Source: G963663735 sp963663735 (GTDB lineage Bacteria > Acidobacteriota > UBA6911 > RPQK01 > JAPXNP01). Taken from it: DNA of 64,000 bases. Location of the stretch: positions 620,001 to 684,000 of the forward strand of contig CAXXHN010000001.1 in NCBI GenBank assembly GCA_963663735.2. Reading direction: 5' to 3'. The notes beneath the pieces were generated by a model, which was not told where the DNA came from, did no database searches, and saw only the letters and a program-made list of their open reading frames with translations. Shown here one piece after another: positions 61,338 through 64,000 of this stretch. The position numbers and the translations under genes were made by a program. Every line of letters begins with the position of its first letter. Positions within the stretch are counted from its first letter, which is position 1.

Positions 61338-64000
61338 ATGGTTAAATTCGACACATTAGAATTAATTGGTTTCAAGTCCTTCGCTGACAAAACTCGCCTG
61401 AACTTCAGGGGGCAAATCACGGCTGTTCTGGGTCCAAATGGCTGCGGAAAATCCAATATCGCGGATTCCATCGGATGGGTTCTCGGCCTGCAGAATGCCC
61501 GGAGCCTTAGGGGACAGACTCTGGAAGATGTCATCTTTTCAGGGACCGAAAAACGACGCCCTTCCGGATTTGCTGAAGTGAGACTGAAGATGCGATTGAT
61601 GGGTGACGATCCTGTCATCTGGAACGAGACTGAATACCGGGAAAAGCAACTGGAAGTATCCCGTCGAGTGGATCGTAACGGAGACAGCTACTACCAGATC
61701 AACCAGAAACGCTGCCGGCTGATGGACCTGACCAGCTTGATGGAAGCCGTAGGCCTGGGTTCAGCCAGCTACGCGTTGATAGCCCAGGGTAAAATTGATT
61801 CTTTCCTCATAGCTAAACCCCTGGAGCGCCGAGTACTGATTGAAGAAGCAGCCCAAATCCATGGTTACAAAGTTAAACGCCGCAATGCTGAACAGAAACT
61901 GGAACTGGCGCAGCAGAACCTGCTCCGCATCAACGACATTGTCTCCGAAGTGGAAAGAAGCCTGCGATCGCTGAAGCGTCAGGCCAACAAGGCTGCCAGG
62001 TACAAATCGCTGAGGGATGAATTCAAGGGTATCCAGAAGTTAAGATTTACAATCGAAGCCGCCAAGATCAAGGTAGAACTGGAGGTACTTACCCTCAGCC
62101 TGAAGGAAACCGGTGACGAAGACCTGGCTCTGAGGCTGGACCTGGAAAGCAGGGAGAAGCTTTTTCAGGATAGATCTTCCAAACGGGAACAGCTGCAGTC
62201 TCAGCTAAACTCACTTCAGCAGAGGCTTTCTGAAACCAGGTTGGAAATGGACCGTTCCCGAAATGCCATCCTGCATTTCGCCGAACAGACTGAAAACCAC
62301 AATGCAGGCCTGGAAGCTGATGAACTCGAAGTAGCGACAGTCCAGGCTTCGCTTGAAAAGCTTATCAGCGAGAATTCCGGCCTCGAAGATGAAAATCAGC
62401 AGCTGGCTCAGAAGGAATCATCACTGCAAGAAATCCTAATAAAACAGAGAGAAGAAGCTGGGCAGTATGATAGAAAACTGAGAGAAACCGAAGACCTGCT
62501 GGAAAAGGAAAGGACTGGACTGGTATCAGTTTCATCTGAAATAGCTGCGGCGCAAAACAATATTGATCAAATTACCAACAGGATCCGTATCAATGAATCC
62601 GACTACAGCAGGCTGCAGGAGGACCGAGCAGAGTTCAGCAGGAAACTGAACCAGGCCAGGCTTACCGCAAATGAAAAAAACCTCCTGCTGAAAAATGAAT
62701 CTGCCCGTTTGACCCAGGTAAAAGAGGAGATCCTCAATCTAACGGCTTCCCGGAACGAAATCAGGACCGCACTGGATGAACTGGAGTCTGAAGAACTGGA
62801 GATAAAAAACAAACTGATAGCATCCAGAGAAAGACTCAATTCCCTGGAAGAGCTTGAAATCAGCCGATCTCAATATAGCGAGGGGGTCCAGGAAGCCCTT
62901 AAACACCTTCGCCACAGCCCGTTCTCACCTGCCGGAACATTTGCGGACTTTGTTGATACCAATCCCGAATTTGAGAGAGTCGTAGAAGAATTCCTTTCCA
63001 GTGAACTGGAATACGTAATGGTTGATTCAGTTGAACAGGCAGTCCAGGGACTCTGGGAACTTCGTTCCTCTGAGACAGGAAAATGCACTTTCCTGGCACT
63101 ACACGGCTCGGAAAACCTGGTTTCACCCGCAGTTCCGGATGGAAAGAATTCCCGCCTGCTGACTGAACCGGGTGTTTATGGACATCTTGGTGACCTGATT
63201 AACTTCAAATCAAGCGTGGGCAAGGCCTTTATGAGAGTTTTTCCCCAGCATGCCGAAGCAGTTGTGATTTCAGATATTGAGAGAGCACTGGAGCTTGCAA
63301 AATCTTACCCGGAAAAAACTTTTATCACCTTGAATGGGGAAGCTTTTGCTTCGAGAGGAATGCTTTCCACCAGTAAAAAGGCAGCTGCCAAACTGGGACT
63401 CCTCGGCCTCAAACGGCAGAAAAGAGACCTGGAAACCAGGATCAAGAATTTACAGAAAGAACTAAATTCTGTTTCAAAAAAAATTGAAGCCAGAAAAATC
63501 GCACTAGAGGAAATAACCAATACCCTGCAGCAGGCTGAAGCTTCGGCCCTGGAAACAGAAAAAACCATCATAGGAATCAAGCACGAATGTGAACTGGCCC
63601 ACCAGGAATCTTCCCGCCAGGAATCGGGGGTTCGCAACGCAGAATCTTCGCTGGAACAACTGACTCAGGAAAAAACCGAACTGGAGCGCAGGCTTGAAAC
63701 GCAACTCAAACTACTTTCAGAAAAAAAACAGTCCCACAATGATTACCAGGAAAAGCTGGAAAAGAACCGGCATCTGATCCAGGAGCTAAGGTCTCTCGGA
63801 GAGTCGGCCCGCTCTGCCCTGGGAGCAACCGTTTCTGACCAGAAGGTTATTTCTGAAAAGAAAATTGCCCTGAATTACACCATTAACAGGATCAATTCCC
63901 AAAGAATCGAACTGGAGTCCCGCATTTCTTCTGTACAGAAAAGAAAGCAGTTCAGGACAACCAAGCTGGATGAACTCAGCCGGAAAACAGCCGAACAAAA
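61338..64000 (+). CDS. smc: Chromosome segregation protein SMC (3' partial)
   Basis: The N-terminal 887 codons of an SMC ATPase that holds DNA loops with ScpA and ScpB. Walker A GPNGCGKSN is at residues 32-40 and the Q-loop QGKID near 155; a long coiled coil follows to about residue 520, then a hinge (about 525-680) with a short SPFSPAGTFADFVD start, and the returning coiled coil. The C-terminal Walker B and signature lie beyond the window. ATG at 61338 is the only possible start after an upstream in-frame stop. It begins 105 bp after the CE15-like gene. Confidence 0.95.
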   Translation, partial: MVKFDTLELIGFKSFADKTRLNFRGQITAVLGPNGCGKSNIADSIGWVLGLQNARSLRGQTLEDVIFSGTEKRRPSGFAEVRLKMRLMGDDPVIWNETEYREKQLEVSRRVDRNGDSYYQINQKRCRLMDLTSLMEAVGLGSASYALIAQGKIDSFLIAKPLERRVLIEEAAQIHGYKVKRRNAEQKLELAQQNLLRINDIVSEVERSLRSLKRQANKAARYKSLRDEFKGIQKLRFTIEAAKIKVELEVLTLSLKETGDEDLALRLDLESREKLFQDRSSKREQLQSQLNSLQQRLSETRLEMDRSRNAILHFAEQTENHNAGLEADELEVATVQASLEKLISENSGLEDENQQLAQKESSLQEILIKQREEAGQYDRKLRETEDLLEKERTGLVSVSSEIAAAQNNIDQITNRIRINESDYSRLQEDRAEFSRKLNQARLTANEKNLLLKNESARLTQVKEEILNLTASRNEIRTALDELESEELEIKNKLIASRERLNSLEELEISRSQYSEGVQEALKHLRHSPFSPAGTFADFVDTNPEFERVVEEFLSSELEYVMVDSVEQAVQGLWELRSSETGKCTFLALHGSENLVSPAVPDGKNSRLLTEPGVYGHLGDLINFKSSVGKAFMRVFPQHAEAVVISDIERALELAKSYPEKTFITLNGEAFASRGMLSTSKKAAAKLGLLGLKRQKRDLETRIKNLQKELNSVSKKIEARKIALEEITNTLQQAEASALETEKTIIGIKHECELAHQESSRQESGVRNAESSLEQLTQEKTELERRLETQLKLLSEKKQSHNDYQEKLEKNRHLIQELRSLGESARSALGATVSDQKVISEKKIALNYTINRINSQRIELESRISSVQKRKQFRTTKLDELSRKTAEQ

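Noticed and set aside
1..64000. CRISPR arrays, insertion sequences, prophage, rRNA and tRNA genes
   Set aside because: Looked for repeats, transposase motifs, attachment-type duplications and cloverleaf arms; none found by eye, though a computed search could reveal weak cases.

Overview
The window is a chromosomal segment of a Gram-negative bacterium of moderate GC content with dense, mostly housekeeping and carbohydrate-metabolism genes. Gram-negative features are OmpA-type and lipoprotein-type envelope proteins, PEP-CTERM (exosortase-sorted) secreted proteins, a Bac_GDH-type large NAD-glutamate dehydrogenase and a bacterial complex I. No 16S rRNA or tRNA gene was seen, so the phylum is a guess: an anaerobic or facultative Acidobacteriota-like lineage (for example Aminicenantes-type) would fit, with low confidence. 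I saw no phage, insertion sequence, CRISPR array or toxin-antitoxin pair. The window starts inside ruvB and ends inside an smc-type gene.

Layout. 1-5.8 kb: ruvB end, then moxR, a DUF58 gene and a tgpA-like transglutaminase gene. 5.9-13.6 kb: complex I genes nuoABCDEFGHI in one tight plus-strand run; nuoJKLMN are not in the window. 13.7-18.2 kb: secreted GH2 beta-galactosidase divergent from galactokinase. 18.2-20.7 kb: an Asp-rich repeat protein, a small membrane protein and a secreted M20 amidohydrolase. 21-26 kb: large NAD-glutamate dehydrogenase. 26-29.8 kb: grpE-dnaJ-prmA-rsmE (minus). 30-32.4 kb: an Nramp-like transporter with altered metal motifs and an OmpA-domain protein. 32.7-34.8 kb: two tandem paralogous PEP-CTERM genes, each with its own terminator and a conserved upstream region.

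35-42.3 kb: glycogen and maltodextrin enzymes (glgP plus strand; glgB and malQ minus strand) with the decayed 3' end of a TrpB2-like gene between glgP and glgB. 42.5-50.3 kb: a DUF1349 protein and a minus-strand tryptophan operon in the order trpE-G-D-F-C-B-(four-helix-bundle ORF)-A. 50.8-53.9 kb: an Rrf2 regulator, a TauE/SafE permease and fused ATP sulfurylase/APS kinase, probably a self-regulated sulfur operon. 54-61.2 kb: exported phosphoesterase, sialidase-like protein, class V aminotransferase, lipoprotein, a LOG-family protein translationally coupled to a subclass B1-type metallo-beta-lactamase homologue, and a CE15 glucuronoyl-esterase-like protein. 61.3 kb to end: SMC ATPase.

Together the genes suggest a saccharolytic cell that imports and degrades galactosides and hemicellulose-type material, stores glycogen, makes its own tryptophan, and activates sulfate. 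The most notable non-coding signal is upstream of the two PEP-CTERM genes: both carry a GG-N10-GC sigma-54-type promoter exactly 85 nt from the start codon and two TGTAA-N7-TTACA sites 100 bp apart at matching distances, which looks like an enhancer-dependent regulon for exosortase substrates.
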